From assembly GCA_016125225.1 (NCBI GenBank), contig WGME01000018.1, positions 1 to 64,000 of the forward strand: a DNA stretch of 64,000 nucleotides, given 5' to 3'. Position 1 is the first letter of the stretch, and each line of letters begins with the position of its first letter. Shown piece after piece: positions 8,606 to 17,874 of the stretch. The DNA is from a bacterium. GTDB taxonomy: Bacteria; Planctomycetota; Planctomycetia; Planctomycetales; Planctomycetaceae. The position numbers and the translations under genes are program-made. Below the pieces are notes generated by a model. That model did no database searches. It saw only the letters and a list, made by a program, of their open reading frames with translations, and was not told the DNA's origin.

Positions 8606-8958
8606 AGTTCGCCCCGGAATTGGGAGAGAAGGGATCTGGCGAGAGACGGCTTGAGCCGAACTCAAAAGCGGCGGGATTTTTTCCGAAGTTGTCCGGGGCG
8701 TCAACACCAACTCCGGCCTAATTCGCCGACTTTTTCGGTCATGTTCCATTGCGAAGGTCTCAAAATCAGCAGTTCTTGCCGATCGGGGAACGATCGAACC
8801 TCTCGCGGTCAGAAAGCGAGACGTTCGATAGTCAGACGGAAGTGTCATTCCGAACCGGGCTTTACAGAGGGTTTGCTCCCGAGTTATTCCTCACATGTTC
8901 ATTCCACCAGTCCATTGCCCGCCACTCGGCGGTGGCGGCTTTTCCATCCACAATCCTG
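8606..8958. promoter_or_regulatory. Divergent intergenic region upstream of the M50-HlyD/SecA-like operon
   Basis: 353 bases between the barrel gene (minus) and the protease-fusion gene (plus). The plus frame is open through much of it, but the translation (Ser/Arg-rich) does not look like part of the protein. The only notable structure is the hairpin at 8919-8942 just before the start codon. Confidence 0.5.
8919..8942 (+). repeat. Terminator-like hairpin in the leader of the M50-HlyD gene
   Basis: CCGCCAC and GTGGCGG form a 7-bp GC stem with loop TCGGCG, followed by C and TTTT. It ends 16 bases before the ATG at 8959. The same 24 bases occur at 52782-52805 between convergent genes. In this position it could attenuate expression or block ribosome access; equally it could be a stray copy of a dispersed repeat. 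Confidence 0.6.
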
Positions 8959-11109
8959 ATGTCGACGGTAACCCTGGGACTGCCGTTTCGCATGCGTCCC
9001 GACCTGCAAGTGACGCCGGTCGACTGGGCGGGAGAGCGATTGTATGTCGTGAAAGATCCCCTGGCGTTGCGATACTTTCACTTGCCCGCGACGCAGTTTG
9101 CCGCCCTGGAAGCCTTGCAGGATTGCTCCAGCCTGAGTGCCTGGAGTGAGCGGCTGACCGAAACGCCAGAGAACCCCACATTAGCGCAATTGAGACACTG
9201 GCTGCAGGAGTTCCTGCAATGGGGGCTGGTCACACGCGAGCGCTGGGTGGAACGTGATCATCGGCTCGAATCGGAAAAGCCGTGGTGGTCGCATCTGGCC
9301 CGCTACATCCAGAACCCGTTGTATCTGCAGTTTCCCGGCTTCGACCCATCGCCCTGGCTGGACCCGCTGCATCGATGTTGCGGTTGGGTACTTTCGACAC
9401 CGGGCGTGTGTGGATCGCTGTTACTGGCCCTCATCATCTGGCTGGGAACATTGACCCACTTCGCCACGTTCACCCATAGGCTTCCCGATTGGACACAGTT
9501 GCAACACTGGCAGACGTGGTGTTCGATCTGGCTGGCCATAGGCGTCACGAAGATCATTCATGAACTCGTGCATGGACTGGCGGCCCGCCGTTATGGTGCC
9601 GAATGCCATGCCCTCGGGTTCGCACTGATTCTCTTCAGTCCGGCGTTGTATTGCGATGTGTCCGATGCTTGGCGGTTGCCGCGTCGCTGGCCTCGTATGG
9701 CGATTGCCTTGGCGGGCATCTGGGCGGAAACCGTGTTGGGGGCCAGCACATTGCTGATGTGGTGGGGCACGCGCCCAAGCCTGTTTCACGACTGGTGCTG
9801 GCATGTGACCGCCGTCAGCAGCATCGCCACCTTGATGATCAACTTGAATCCGCTGGCCAGATACGACGGCTACTTCCTGCTGTGTGATGCGTTCGGGTTG
9901 CCGAACCTGAGGCAACAGGCCGATGCCGTCGTTGAACAGGATCTGCGACAGTGGGTGCATGGGCCGCAAGGGAACTCGATGCCGATCGCACTCCCCCTTC
10001 GATTACGGGTGGGGCTGTGGTGTTACGCGGCGGGCTCGTGGGTCTATCGCATCATGATGATCGTCTCGATGGGCTATGGACTGGCCACTCTGTTGGAACC
10101 AGTGGGGCTGGAAGCTTTGACCTGGATCTATGCGGCCATGAGTCTTGGTTCATTGGCCTGGCTCACTGTTCGCCGCAGTGGGAAGATTTTCGCGAATGGA
10201 TCGGGTCCTCGACGTTGGCTGAGTGCGTTCGGCGTCATGTCATTGCTCGTCAGTGTGGGATGGTTTGCCACCACGGTTCCCATCCCCTGGCCGGAATCGG
10301 CGATGTTCGCGCTGATTCCTCAGGAACCCCAATCGGTCTATGTGACAACTCCCGGTGAATTGATTGAAATTGCCGTTCGACCGGGGGAACGAGTGGCCGC
10401 GGGACAGTTGCTGGCCCAGCTACAAAACAGCGAACTCGACCGGCAACGCCTGAATCTTCTGGTGAGTTGTGCCCAACAGGAACAGCTTGTGGAACTCGCC
10501 CGGAAGCAGCAACAACCCGGACGGCAGGAAGAAGCGCAAGCAGCACTCAATACCTTCGTCGAACAACTCGCGGAAATCGATCGCCGACGTGAGCGGCTGC
10601 AACTTCTGGCTCCGTGTGCGGGAACCGTCTTGCCACCCGATCTGATTCCGGAACCTCAGAGTTCGGATGCCGACCAACGCATGCCCCGCTGGTCGGGATC
10701 GCCACTCGAACCGGCAAATCTCGGCGCCCGGCTGGAACCCGGCACATGGCTGGCACAGATTGTTCCCGACCCGCAACCACGGGCACTGGTTTCACTGGAA
10801 CAACATCAACGGCCGGAGGTCACGCCCGGCATGCGCTGTGAACTGCAACCAACGAGACAACCACGCGAGCGTTGGTCGGGCACGGTGCTGGAAATCGCTC
10901 CCCGGGCGGATCAGTTATCGTCATTGGCTTCGTCATCATCGGAACCCGGAGCAACGAGCAAGACGTATCCCACGCTCGTTGCCATTGAAGCCGATGCCGC
11001 TACGTTTCCTCCAGGAACCACCGGACTGGCCCGCTTCATCGGCCGCCCGCGCACCTTGTGGGATCGCGGTCTGGAAGCCTTCCGGCGTGCTGTCCCCGTG
11101 GTCTGGTAA
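8959..11109 (+). CDS. PqqD-like / M50 protease / HlyD fusion membrane protein
   Basis: Encodes 716 residues from ATG 8959; ATG 8992 is an alternative, and neither has a good SD. Residues 12-95 look like a PqqD-type winged helix (RPDLQV, VVKDPLALRYFHL), the fold used as peptide-recognition element in RiPP systems. Hydrophobic segments from about 150 carry an M50 (site-2 protease) centre: HELVH at 201-205 and NLNPLARYDGYF at 295-306 with the metal-ligand Asp303. After further TM segments to about 440, residues 455-560 form a split biotinyl/lipoyl-like HlyD hairpin (GELIEIAVRPGERVAAGQLL, coiled coil, then LLAPCAGTVLPP) and an adaptor barrel to the end. The layout suggests a membrane machine that binds, possibly cuts, and exports a peptide. 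The SecA-like gene follows after 13 bases. Confidence 0.85.
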   Translation: MSTVTLGLPFRMRPDLQVTPVDWAGERLYVVKDPLALRYFHLPATQFAALEALQDCSSLSAWSERLTETPENPTLAQLRHWLQEFLQWGLVTRERWVERDHRLESEKPWWSHLARYIQNPLYLQFPGFDPSPWLDPLHRCCGWVLSTPGVCGSLLLALIIWLGTLTHFATFTHRLPDWTQLQHWQTWCSIWLAIGVTKIIHELVHGLAARRYGAECHALGFALILFSPALYCDVSDAWRLPRRWPRMAIALAGIWAETVLGASTLLMWWGTRPSLFHDWCWHVTAVSSIATLMINLNPLARYDGYFLLCDAFGLPNLRQQADAVVEQDLRQWVHGPQGNSMPIALPLRLRVGLWCYAAGSWVYRIMMIVSMGYGLATLLEPVGLEALTWIYAAMSLGSLAWLTVRRSGKIFANGSGPRRWLSAFGVMSLLVSVGWFATTVPIPWPESAMFALIPQEPQSVYVTTPGELIEIAVRPGERVAAGQLLAQLQNSELDRQRLNLLVSCAQQEQLVELARKQQQPGRQEEAQAALNTFVEQLAEIDRRRERLQLLAPCAGTVLPPDLIPEPQSSDADQRMPRWSGSPLEPANLGARLEPGTWLAQIVPDPQPRALVSLEQHQRPEVTPGMRCELQPTRQPRERWSGTVLEIAPRADQLSSLASSSSEPGATSKTYPTLVAIEADAATFPPGTTGLARFIGRPRTLWDRGLEAFRRAVPVVW

Positions 11110-11122
11110 CGAGGAACTCAAC

Positions 11123-12991
11123 ATGTGGTCCTCGTGGTTCCAGTCAAGCTCGGTCGCAAGCATCGTCGAACATTCGCGCCAGTTCGCGCTGCGTCCCGAT
11201 ATTGATCTGTTGCGGACTTCGCGACAACTGCAGGCCCTTGCGCGGGAACGCCCGCTGACGACATCGGACTACGAACGAGCGTGCGGTCTGCTGCGCGAAA
11301 CCACACGCCGCGCGCATGGCACGCCCCATTATGCCGAGCAGATTCAGGCCGCCTGGCACATGCACACGTCGGCCGCGGTCGAGATGGAAACCGGCGAAGG
11401 GAAGACGCTCACCGCCTTGATGGTTGCCTATCTGCTCGCACTGCCGGGCCGAGGCTGTCATGTTCTCACCGCGAATGATTACCTCGCTGAACGGGATTGC
11501 CAACATGCTCAACCCGTGCTGGAACGGCTGGGCCTCTCAGTCGATTGGATCGGCCAGGCCGATACTCCCGCCGAGCGTCGAATCGCGTATGCGGCTGATG
11601 TCACATTCACCACGGTCACACAAGTCGGCTTCGATCTGCTGCGTGACCGCGTGGGCAAGGCGACGGGGACTTATTTGAATGGGGCCGATGGTCCGGTTCA
11701 ACGACCGTTAGCCACGGCGGTCATTGATGAAGCCGATCTGGTGATGCTCGACGAAGCACGGACACCGCTGTTGCTGGCCGTTGCAGAACCTTTACCACCG
11801 GGACTGGTTGATGCCTGTGGATGGGCCGCCGGACTGGCCGAACAACTGCGTGCGGACGATCACTTTTTGATCTTTCCGCGACGCAAAGCCATTCAACTGA
11901 CCGAGGCGGGTTGCCAGCAGGTGCTGTTGAGTCCGCGACCGCAAAGCCTGCATGGGTCAGCCGAAAGTTTGTACCGCCAGGTGGAGCGGGCGTTGGAAGC
12001 CCGGTGGATCTATCAACGCGATCAGGATTATCTCGTCGCTGACAACAAGGTCGCGATCATCGGTGGTACTACGGGCCGAGTCCTGCAGGGGCGCCAATGG
12101 CAGAACGGCTTGCAACCCGCGATCGAATGGAAAGAACGGGCCGAGTTCTCGCCACAAACCCGGTCCAACGGATCGATCACCATTCAAACGCTGCTGAACC
12201 TCTATCCCCAGCGCTGCGGGATGAGTGGCACCTTATGGCATGATCGGCAGGAACTTCAGAACATCTATCAGTTGCACACCGTCCGCATCGCGCCGCGAGT
12301 CCCCAGCCAGCGACGCCGGCGGCCCACGCGCTGCTTTGCCAGCCTGTCCGCGAAAGTGGAGGCGATTGTCCGAGAGTTGATAATGTTGCATCGAGAGCAA
12401 CGTGCGGTCTTGGTCGGCGCGCCTTCAATTGAATCGTCGGAAGCATTGGCAGCCGCCTTAACGAGCCAGCAGCTTCCCTTTGAACTCTTGACCGCCCGGG
12501 AACCGGAACGGGAAGCGGAGATTGTCGCACGAGCCGGTCAACCGGGGAACATCACCATATCCACCAACATGGCTGGTCGCGGGACCGATATTCAAATTGC
12601 CGATGCCGTCCGTCAGACCGGAGGACTGCATGTCATTGTCGCCGGGTTGCAGGCCAGTCCACGGACCGATCGACAGTTGATCGGTCGGACTGCGCGACAA
12701 GGCGACCCAGGCACATGGCAGGAGTTTCTTTCCTACGACGATGAACTCTTTCAACAGTGGCAGCCCGAGACGGCCGCCCGATGGAAACGGCAGGCTCGTA
12801 TAAACCCGCAAGGTGAAATTGCCCCTCGACATCGCCGCCGCTTTGCCGCCGTGCAAGACATCCTGTCACGGCAGCAGCAGCAACAACGACAACAGCTATT
12901 CCGCCAGACCCGTGAGATCGATCGCTGGGCCCAATCGGTGGGGCTCGACCCGTTACTGGAATGGCTCGACGAAGACCGTCAGGCCGCCTGA
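11123..12991 (+). CDS. Minimal SecA-like translocase ATPase
   Basis: Encodes 622 residues from ATG 11123 with SD GAGGAA six bases upstream. NBD1 has Walker A METGEGKT (88-95), VLTANDYLAERD (114-125) and DEAD (202-205) followed by LDEARTPLLL. A preprotein-crosslinking-like region follows, including AIEWKERAEFSPQTRSNGSI and GMSGTL. NBD2 has TNMAGRGTD (about 481-489) and RQLIGRTARQGDPG (517-530) with the arginine finger. Only about 90 residues follow, against roughly 300 in housekeeping SecA. Most of the helical scaffold and wing and the Cys-rich zinc tail are absent, so it is not the essential SecA. Close coupling to the M50-HlyD gene suggests the two act together in export. Confidence 0.88.
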   Translation: MWSSWFQSSSVASIVEHSRQFALRPDIDLLRTSRQLQALARERPLTTSDYERACGLLRETTRRAHGTPHYAEQIQAAWHMHTSAAVEMETGEGKTLTALMVAYLLALPGRGCHVLTANDYLAERDCQHAQPVLERLGLSVDWIGQADTPAERRIAYAADVTFTTVTQVGFDLLRDRVGKATGTYLNGADGPVQRPLATAVIDEADLVMLDEARTPLLLAVAEPLPPGLVDACGWAAGLAEQLRADDHFLIFPRRKAIQLTEAGCQQVLLSPRPQSLHGSAESLYRQVERALEARWIYQRDQDYLVADNKVAIIGGTTGRVLQGRQWQNGLQPAIEWKERAEFSPQTRSNGSITIQTLLNLYPQRCGMSGTLWHDRQELQNIYQLHTVRIAPRVPSQRRRRPTRCFASLSAKVEAIVRELIMLHREQRAVLVGAPSIESSEALAAALTSQQLPFELLTAREPEREAEIVARAGQPGNITISTNMAGRGTDIQIADAVRQTGGLHVIVAGLQASPRTDRQLIGRTARQGDPGTWQEFLSYDDELFQQWQPETAARWKRQARINPQGEIAPRHRRRFAAVQDILSRQQQQQRQQLFRQTREIDRWAQSVGLDPLLEWLDEDRQAA

Positions 12992-13009
12992 TCACGGCCA
13001 CGGTCAATC

Positions 13010-13951
13010 TCACAACTTCAGCGAATCGATCGCAGATCGCAAGACACCGGCACTGTGCTGCAAGGCGGCTTGCTCGCTATCGTTTAAGTGCAACGGCAAC
13101 CCGGTGATGACGCCTTGCCCGCCGACTACATGCGGCAACGCCAGGGTCACATCATGCACATCGCCGACTTGCTTGGTCCGCGAACAAACGGTCAGCACGG
13201 CCCGTTGATCATGCAGAATGACATTCACAATGCGGGCTAATGCACTGCCGATGCCATAATAGGTAGCCCCTTTACCGGTGATGATGCGGTAGGCCGCCTT
13301 GCGGACACGCTGATCGATATCAATGCGATCGTCGTCTGAGAGAATAATGCCGCGAATCTTGCAGTACTCATCGAGCCGCAGGCCACCGACCGTGACGGCC
13401 GACCAGGCGAGCACTTCAGAATCGCCATGCTCGCCCACCACATAGGCATGGGCATGATGACTGTCGATGGCGAGTTTATTGCCGAGCAGCACACGGAAGC
13501 GGGCGGTATCGAGCGTGGTGCCTGAACCCAGAATGCGACACGCTGGCACTCCCAATCGTGTGGCGAAATGCGAAGTGAGGTGCGCCATCACATCCACCGG
13601 GTTGGTCGCCACAACCAGGACCGCATCGGGAGCATGCTTTAAGATCGCGGGCACCACTTCGGAGAAGACGGCGGCATTGCGTTCCAGTAACTGCAACCGG
13701 GTTTCCCCTGGCTTCTGATTCACCCCCGCCCCAATCACCACCACTTTCGAGTCGACGAGATCAGCATAGTCACCGGCTCGCACCGATAACGGGTGGGCAA
13801 AAGGGACCGCGTGAAACAAATCATCGGCTTCAGCAATCGCTCGATCGGTATTGCGATCGACCAGCACAATCTCGCGACCCACCCCCTGCATGATCAGGGC
13901 ATAAGCGGCTGTCGAACCCACAAAGCCGCAGCCCACAATGCCAATTTTCAT
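13010..13951 (-). CDS. ldh: L-lactate dehydrogenase
   Basis: Encodes 313 residues, the full family length. It interconverts pyruvate and L-lactate with NAD(H). The Rossmann motif is [13 protein letters not shown] at the N-terminus. The substrate-specificity loop reads [11 protein letters not shown] with Gln79, as in LDH; malate dehydrogenases have Arg there. The catalytic His lies in VVGEHGDSE and the substrate-binding Arg in LDTARFR. It faces the SecA-like gene with 18 bases between the two stops and no obvious terminator. Confidence 0.93.
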   Translation of the reverse strand: MKIGIVGCGFVGSTAAYALIMQGVGREIVLVDRNTDRAIAEADDLFHAVPFAHPLSVRAGDYADLVDSKVVVIGAGVNQKPGETRLQLLERNAAVFSEVVPAILKHAPDAVLVVATNPVDVMAHLTSHFATRLGVPACRILGSGTTLDTARFRVLLGNKLAIDSHHAHAYVVGEHGDSEVLAWSAVTVGGLRLDEYCKIRGIILSDDDRIDIDQRVRKAAYRIITGKGATYYGIGSALARIVNVILHDQRAVLTVCSRTKQVGDVHDVTLALPHVVGGQGVITGLPLHLNDSEQAALQHSAGVLRSAIDSLKL

Positions 13952-14151
13952 TGCGTTACTTTCTATCGTTCAGGAAACGGGGTCAGCGGTTGTCTGCTCG
14001 GGGTGTCTTCGCCAGTCCGTCTCAATTGTACCAGAACTTGGGAGAGACACCTCCTGCGGCTTGACGGAATCATCCGGAACGGGAATAGTGGTCTAGGGCA
14101 TTGAGAACGCCCAAGAACGACCTCGCGAACCGCTACCGTGCTGGCAAGGGT

Positions 14152-14427
14152 ATGGCCAAGAAAAAAGCATCTGATGGACCGGCTGCGGGTACCCGTGTCC
14201 GTGTGCGGCCGAACGTCTGTTCGCCCGAATTTCCTGACGTTTCACTCGCTGGCTGGACCGGCACCATCGTCGAAAGCTCGGGCAAAGCCCCCGATGTGAA
14301 GGTGGTGCTGGAATGGGATCAGGAGACGATGTCCAATATGCCCGCCGACTATGTCAGCAAGTGTGAAGCCCAACAGCTTTACTATGCGATGGCCTGTCTG
14401 GCGGAAGCGGAGATCGAACCGGTCTGA
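14152..14427 (+). CDS. Small hypothetical protein, SH3-barrel-like
   Basis: Encodes 91 residues from ATG 14152, with AAGGG just upstream. It begins with a lysine-rich MAKKKAS segment. RVRVRPNVCSPEFPDVSLAG and WTGTIVESSGKAPDVKVVLEWD resemble a small beta-barrel of KOW or SH3 type. No family was firmly recognised and no signal peptide is seen, so it is probably cytosolic. It ends 15 bases from a convergent gene. Confidence 0.65.
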   Translation: MAKKKASDGPAAGTRVRVRPNVCSPEFPDVSLAGWTGTIVESSGKAPDVKVVLEWDQETMSNMPADYVSKCEAQQLYYAMACLAEAEIEPV

Positions 14428-14441
14428 TTCGATTCTTCGGC

Positions 14442-14708
14442 TTAATGATGCCCGCCGTTCGCCTTCTTCGGCAAAGCCACGGCGTACAACATCGCGACTG
14501 AGCCAATCGACATCAGCGAAAAGGCGGCCCAGTCCGACGGATCGAGCACCGGCCGCGATTCCTGCGAGACCTGCTCTTTATCGAGCATGCCACGAATACC
14601 CGGGTCATCCGCAGGCGGCTCGAACAGCACCAGCTTGTCAACATACAGAAATGTCACGCCCCACATCAGGATGAACAAACCTGCGGCAAAACCACACGAC
14701 CGGACCAT
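14442..14708 (-). CDS. Small hypothetical membrane protein
   Basis: Encodes 88 residues from ATG 14708 (GAAAGG upstream). An N-terminal TM segment (CGFAAGLFILMWGVTFLYV) and a C-terminal one (WAAFSLMSIGSVAMLYAVAL) flank a polar loop, and the tail is KKANGGHH. No function is recognised. It is divergent from leuB and convergent with the preceding small gene. Confidence 0.65.
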   Translation of the reverse strand: MVRSCGFAAGLFILMWGVTFLYVDKLVLFEPPADDPGIRGMLDKEQVSQESRPVLDPSDWAAFSLMSIGSVAMLYAVALPKKANGGHH

Positions 14709-14981
14709 GCGAAAACCTTTCGAGACACCGAAAGCCAGGGGTGTCACACTCGGAGTGACGTGTGCTTGGATTATCGGTGATTGCCCTCTGGCTCTGCATC
14801 CTCGGTCACGAGCGCCGCAGAAGCGTCAAAATCTTCGAGAGGTCGGCAGCAAAGGCAGATTCTCCGCCGCCGTTCCTTCCCGAAAGACCGGTCTGACCGT
14901 ACATTGCACACTGGTTCGGCAGCCCATCGCTGCCCGTGGTTCGCTGTTTTCGCCGCTCTAATCTGCAAAGGCCGTTCGATC

Positions 14982-16058
14982 GTGCATGCCAACATCGTGC
15001 TCTTGCCGGGTGATGGGATTGGTCCTGAAGTTCTCGCCGAAGGAGCTCGCGTTCTGACGGCGGTCGCCGAGAAGTTCGGCCATCAATTTTCCATGGCCTC
15101 TTTCCCCATCGGCGGCTGTGCAATCGATGAATTCGGCACGGCTTTACCCGACCAGACCCTGGCAGCCGCCCGCGATTCGCAAGCCATTCTCTTGGGTGCC
15201 GTCGGTGGTCCCAAGTGGGATGATCCCTCGGCCAAGACGCGCCCGGAAGCCGGCCTGTTGAAGATCCGCAAGGAACTTGGTCTGTTCGCCAACCTGCGGC
15301 CGATCTCTGTCCTGCCGGAACTCGTGCAGTTTTCACCGTTGAAGCCCGAGATCGTCAATGGTGTCGATATCCTCTTCTTCCGCGAACTGACCGGCGGATT
15401 GTACTTCGGGGAGTCGGGGACTCGCCCGGCGAAAGATGGTTCCGGCGAAGAGTCGTTCTCGACCATGATCTACAGCACCGGTGAAGTCGAACGCATCGTG
15501 CGACTCGCCGCTCAAGCCGCCCGGAAACGCCGTAACAAAGTCACGTCGGTCGACAAAGCCAACGTGCTCGAAGTTTCTCGTCTGTGGCGCAAGACTTTTG
15601 AACGCGTCATGAAATCCGAATTTCCGGACGTGACCTATGAGAACGTGCTGGTCGACGCCGCGGCCATGCACCTGATCTCCAAGCCAAAGTCGTTCGATGT
15701 GGTGGTCACCGAGAACATGTTCGGCGATATTCTGACTGACGAAGGTTCGATGCTGCCCGGTTCGATGGGACTGTTGCCGTCGGCATCACTGGGATCTTCC
15801 GGCCCCGGCTTGTATGAACCGATTCATGGTTCGGCTCCCGATATCGCCGGGCAAGGCATCGCCAATCCGCTCGCAACCATTCTGGCCGTCGCGATGTTGC
15901 TGCGTCATTCGCTGCAGTTGGAAACGGAAGCCGCCCTGGTGGAAGCCGCCGTACAGAAGGTGCTGCAGGCCGGTCATCGCACGAAGGATCTCGCGGGCAA
16001 TGGACCGTGGGTCAAGACCCAAGCCATGGGTGATCTGGTGATCGCCGCGCTGGCATAA
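14982..16058 (+). CDS. leuB: 3-isopropylmalate dehydrogenase
   Basis: Encodes 358 residues from GTG 14982, with AAAGG about 9 bases upstream. It oxidises and decarboxylates 3-isopropylmalate to 2-oxoisocaproate in leucine synthesis. Motifs are [11 protein letters not shown] at the N-terminus, [30 protein letters not shown], the catalytic region [16 protein letters not shown], the metal site [12 protein letters not shown], and [19 protein letters not shown]. The open frame extends upstream to 14781, but that part does not match the family. No other leu genes are present here. Confidence 0.96.
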   Translation: MHANIVLLPGDGIGPEVLAEGARVLTAVAEKFGHQFSMASFPIGGCAIDEFGTALPDQTLAAARDSQAILLGAVGGPKWDDPSAKTRPEAGLLKIRKELGLFANLRPISVLPELVQFSPLKPEIVNGVDILFFRELTGGLYFGESGTRPAKDGSGEESFSTMIYSTGEVERIVRLAAQAARKRRNKVTSVDKANVLEVSRLWRKTFERVMKSEFPDVTYENVLVDAAAMHLISKPKSFDVVVTENMFGDILTDEGSMLPGSMGLLPSASLGSSGPGLYEPIHGSAPDIAGQGIANPLATILAVAMLLRHSLQLETEAALVEAAVQKVLQAGHRTKDLAGNGPWVKTQAMGDLVIAALA

Positions 16059-16081
16059 AGATCGATATCAGGGTGGAGACA

Positions 16082-16170
16082 GGGTGGCGGGGGCGCACCG
16101 CGTAGCGGAAGCCCCCGTGATTCATGGATACCCGATTCGGGGGCTTCCTGACGGTGCGCCCCCGCCACCC
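16082..16170. repeat. Long inverted repeat between convergent genes
   Basis: GGGTGGCGGGGGCGCACC at 16082 pairs with GGTGCGCCCCCGCCACCC ending at 16170. A second block (AAGCCCCCG with CGGGGGCTT) pairs inside it, with a small asymmetric bulge (CGCGTAGCGG against CCTGAC). The whole forms one GC-rich hairpin of about 89 bases. It lies between leuB and a convergent methyltransferase gene, so it may stop transcription from both sides, although no T-run is present. It may instead be a mobile palindromic element. Confidence 0.8.
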
Positions 16171-16198
16171 ATCGCACTGTCCTAGGAGTTCGCGAAGC

Positions 16199-17200
16199 TC
16201 AAACCGGTACGCCTTCAATCACATCGACGCCGGCCGCGGTCGGTACGATGCGATTGAGGCGGAATCCGCTGGCCTCGAACAGTTCACGATACTCCGATTC
16301 GGTCCGCTCGATGCCGCCGGGAATCACGAGCATGGTGAGATCGAGCAGCTTGGCAAAACTCGGATCGTTACCCGGTGGGATCACCGTCTCAATCACCAGC
16401 AGTCTGCCATTTGCCGGAATGGCTTTTCGGACGAGTGACAGAATGTGTTGCGACTGCTCATCGCTCCAATCGTGAATGACATGCCGCAGCAGATAGGCCT
16501 CCGCTCCAGACGGAACACTGTCAAAGAAACTCCCACCGACCGCTGATCCGCGCTCACCCAAACCGGCCGCGATCAACGCCTGCTGAGCCCGCTCGGCCAC
16601 ATGCGGCAGATCGAAAACCTGCCCCCGTAAGCGCGGATGACGGTGCAGAATTTCGATCAATTGGCTGCCATTGCCACCCCCGACATCCATCAGCGACTGA
16701 AACGCGGAGAGATCGTAGGCATCGATAATCGCGGCCGTTTCACCACCGTGAATTGACACCATGGCCCGATCAAACTCGGCGGCCTGCTCGGGATGCTCAC
16801 CGAGATAGTCGAACAGCGGCTGCCCATACCGATGCTGAAAACCGGTCTCGCCGGTCTGCACGCTATGCAGCAACTCGCCCCACGCCTGATACTGCACGCC
16901 CCCCATCATCAAGGCCATCGGCCGTACCGTCGCCGGATGATCATCCCGCAGATACTCGGCTTGGGGGGTGAGCGTGAATGTACCCGGTGACGTTTCCGCG
17001 AAGATGCCGACACTCGCCAGTCCGCGCAACAACCGTCCCAGTGAGCGGGCATGCGTTTCCGTGAGTTGTGCCAGTTCGGCCACGGTCTTCGGCTCTGACC
17101 GGAGATGATCGGCCAACTGCAGACGCGTCGCGACATGCAGCATCTGTGAGACCCAATATCCGGAGATCATCTGACTCAACCGCAGGCGTTCCGTTGCCAT
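16199..17200 (-). CDS. SAM-dependent O-methyltransferase (COMT/CrtF-type)
   Basis: Encodes 333 residues from ATG 17200 with SD GGAAGTGAG. An N-terminal dimerisation winged helix (about 10-90: VSQMLHVATRLQLADHL, TVAELAQLTETHARSLGRLL) precedes the methyltransferase core. The SAM motif is LMDVGGGNGSQL and the catalytic/aromatic region is LLRHVIHDWSDEQ. This is the plant COMT-like family that includes hydroxyneurosporene and small-molecule O-methyltransferases. The substrate is not deducible; no carotenoid or polyketide genes are adjacent. Confidence 0.9.
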   Translation of the reverse strand: MATERLRLSQMISGYWVSQMLHVATRLQLADHLRSEPKTVAELAQLTETHARSLGRLLRGLASVGIFAETSPGTFTLTPQAEYLRDDHPATVRPMALMMGGVQYQAWGELLHSVQTGETGFQHRYGQPLFDYLGEHPEQAAEFDRAMVSIHGGETAAIIDAYDLSAFQSLMDVGGGNGSQLIEILHRHPRLRGQVFDLPHVAERAQQALIAAGLGERGSAVGGSFFDSVPSGAEAYLLRHVIHDWSDEQSQHILSLVRKAIPANGRLLVIETVIPPGNDPSFAKLLDLTMLVIPGGIERTESEYRELFEASGFRLNRIVPTAAGVDVIEGVPV

Positions 17201-17356
17201 CTCACTTCCCGCTTTCCAAGGTGTCTCACAGGTGAGAATTCGAAGGCTTCCCCCGCAGTCAGTCTGACGCAGATGCTCGAGAGTTGGTAGTCTCAAACAT
17301 GCAGCCTGATGAAGCCGAACGCTCGTCGACACGTTCTTTCAGCAAGGAGACACATC

Positions 17357-17797
17357 ATGTCACGCACACGCCTGTTCGCGATGGTCAGCCTGACACTGCT
17401 CGCTGGTGTCAGCCTGTGGTTCACATCCAGTAACTGGGCCCAAGAGAAAGCCCCGGAGAAAGCCAAAGTCCAGGCCGATCTGCCCCTGAAAGCATTCATG
17501 CGCCAGAAGCTCGCCGCCAGCAGCGAGATTCTCGAAGGGATCACCACCGAGAATTCCGCCCTGGTGAAGTCGGGAGCCGAGACGTTGACCGAACTGAGCC
17601 ACACCGAGAAGTGGCGCGTCTCGAACGATGTGATCTACAAGCAGTTCAGCGAAGAGTTTCAACGGAATGCCAAGAAGCTCGCCGATGCGGCTGAGAAGGG
17701 CAACTATGACGACGTCACCCTGAAGTGGATCGATGTCACTTTGAGCTGCGTGGAATGCCACAAGTTTGTGCGGGGCCTGCGTCTCGCCGGCGAATAG
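17357..17797 (+). CDS. Exported small c-type cytochrome-like protein
   Basis: Encodes 146 residues from ATG 17357 with a strong SD (AAGGAGA, 6 bases before). The signal peptide (LFAMVSLTLLAGVSLWF) ends near ...NWAQ. The mature part is helical and Lys/Glu-rich, and a single haem site CVECH lies near the C-terminus (about residues 133-137). The arrangement (four-helix protein with CxxCH close to the end) resembles cytochrome c' or the planctomycete c-type cytochrome-like families. The electron-transfer partner is unknown. Confidence 0.8.
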   Translation: MSRTRLFAMVSLTLLAGVSLWFTSSNWAQEKAPEKAKVQADLPLKAFMRQKLAASSEILEGITTENSALVKSGAETLTELSHTEKWRVSNDVIYKQFSEEFQRNAKKLADAAEKGNYDDVTLKWIDVTLSCVECHKFVRGLRLAGE

Positions 17798-17813
17798 GAT
17801 CCGCGCAAAAGAA

Positions 17814-17847
17814 CATCAGCGCGATGCCTGACGACATCGCGCTGATG
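17814..17847 (-). terminator. Intrinsic terminator downstream of rplU
   Basis: A perfect 13-bp stem CATCAGCGCGATG/CATCGCGCTGATG with an 8-base loop. On the minus strand it is followed by TTCTTTT, right for ending rplU. It also lies just past the stop of the plus-strand cytochrome gene and may serve both. Confidence 0.85.
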
Positions 17848-17874
17848 AAAGATGATTCAAACAACCACACGGCG

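Noticed and set aside
7589-8959. Long plus-strand open frame antisense to the outer-membrane barrel gene
   Set aside because: It is the mirror of a GC-rich coding sequence; the minus-strand product has a signal peptide, barrel-like strands and a C-terminal Phe.
10667-11122. N-terminal extension of the SecA-like protein
   Set aside because: It overlaps the end of the M50-HlyD gene in another frame and does not resemble SecA; ATG 11123 has a good SD.
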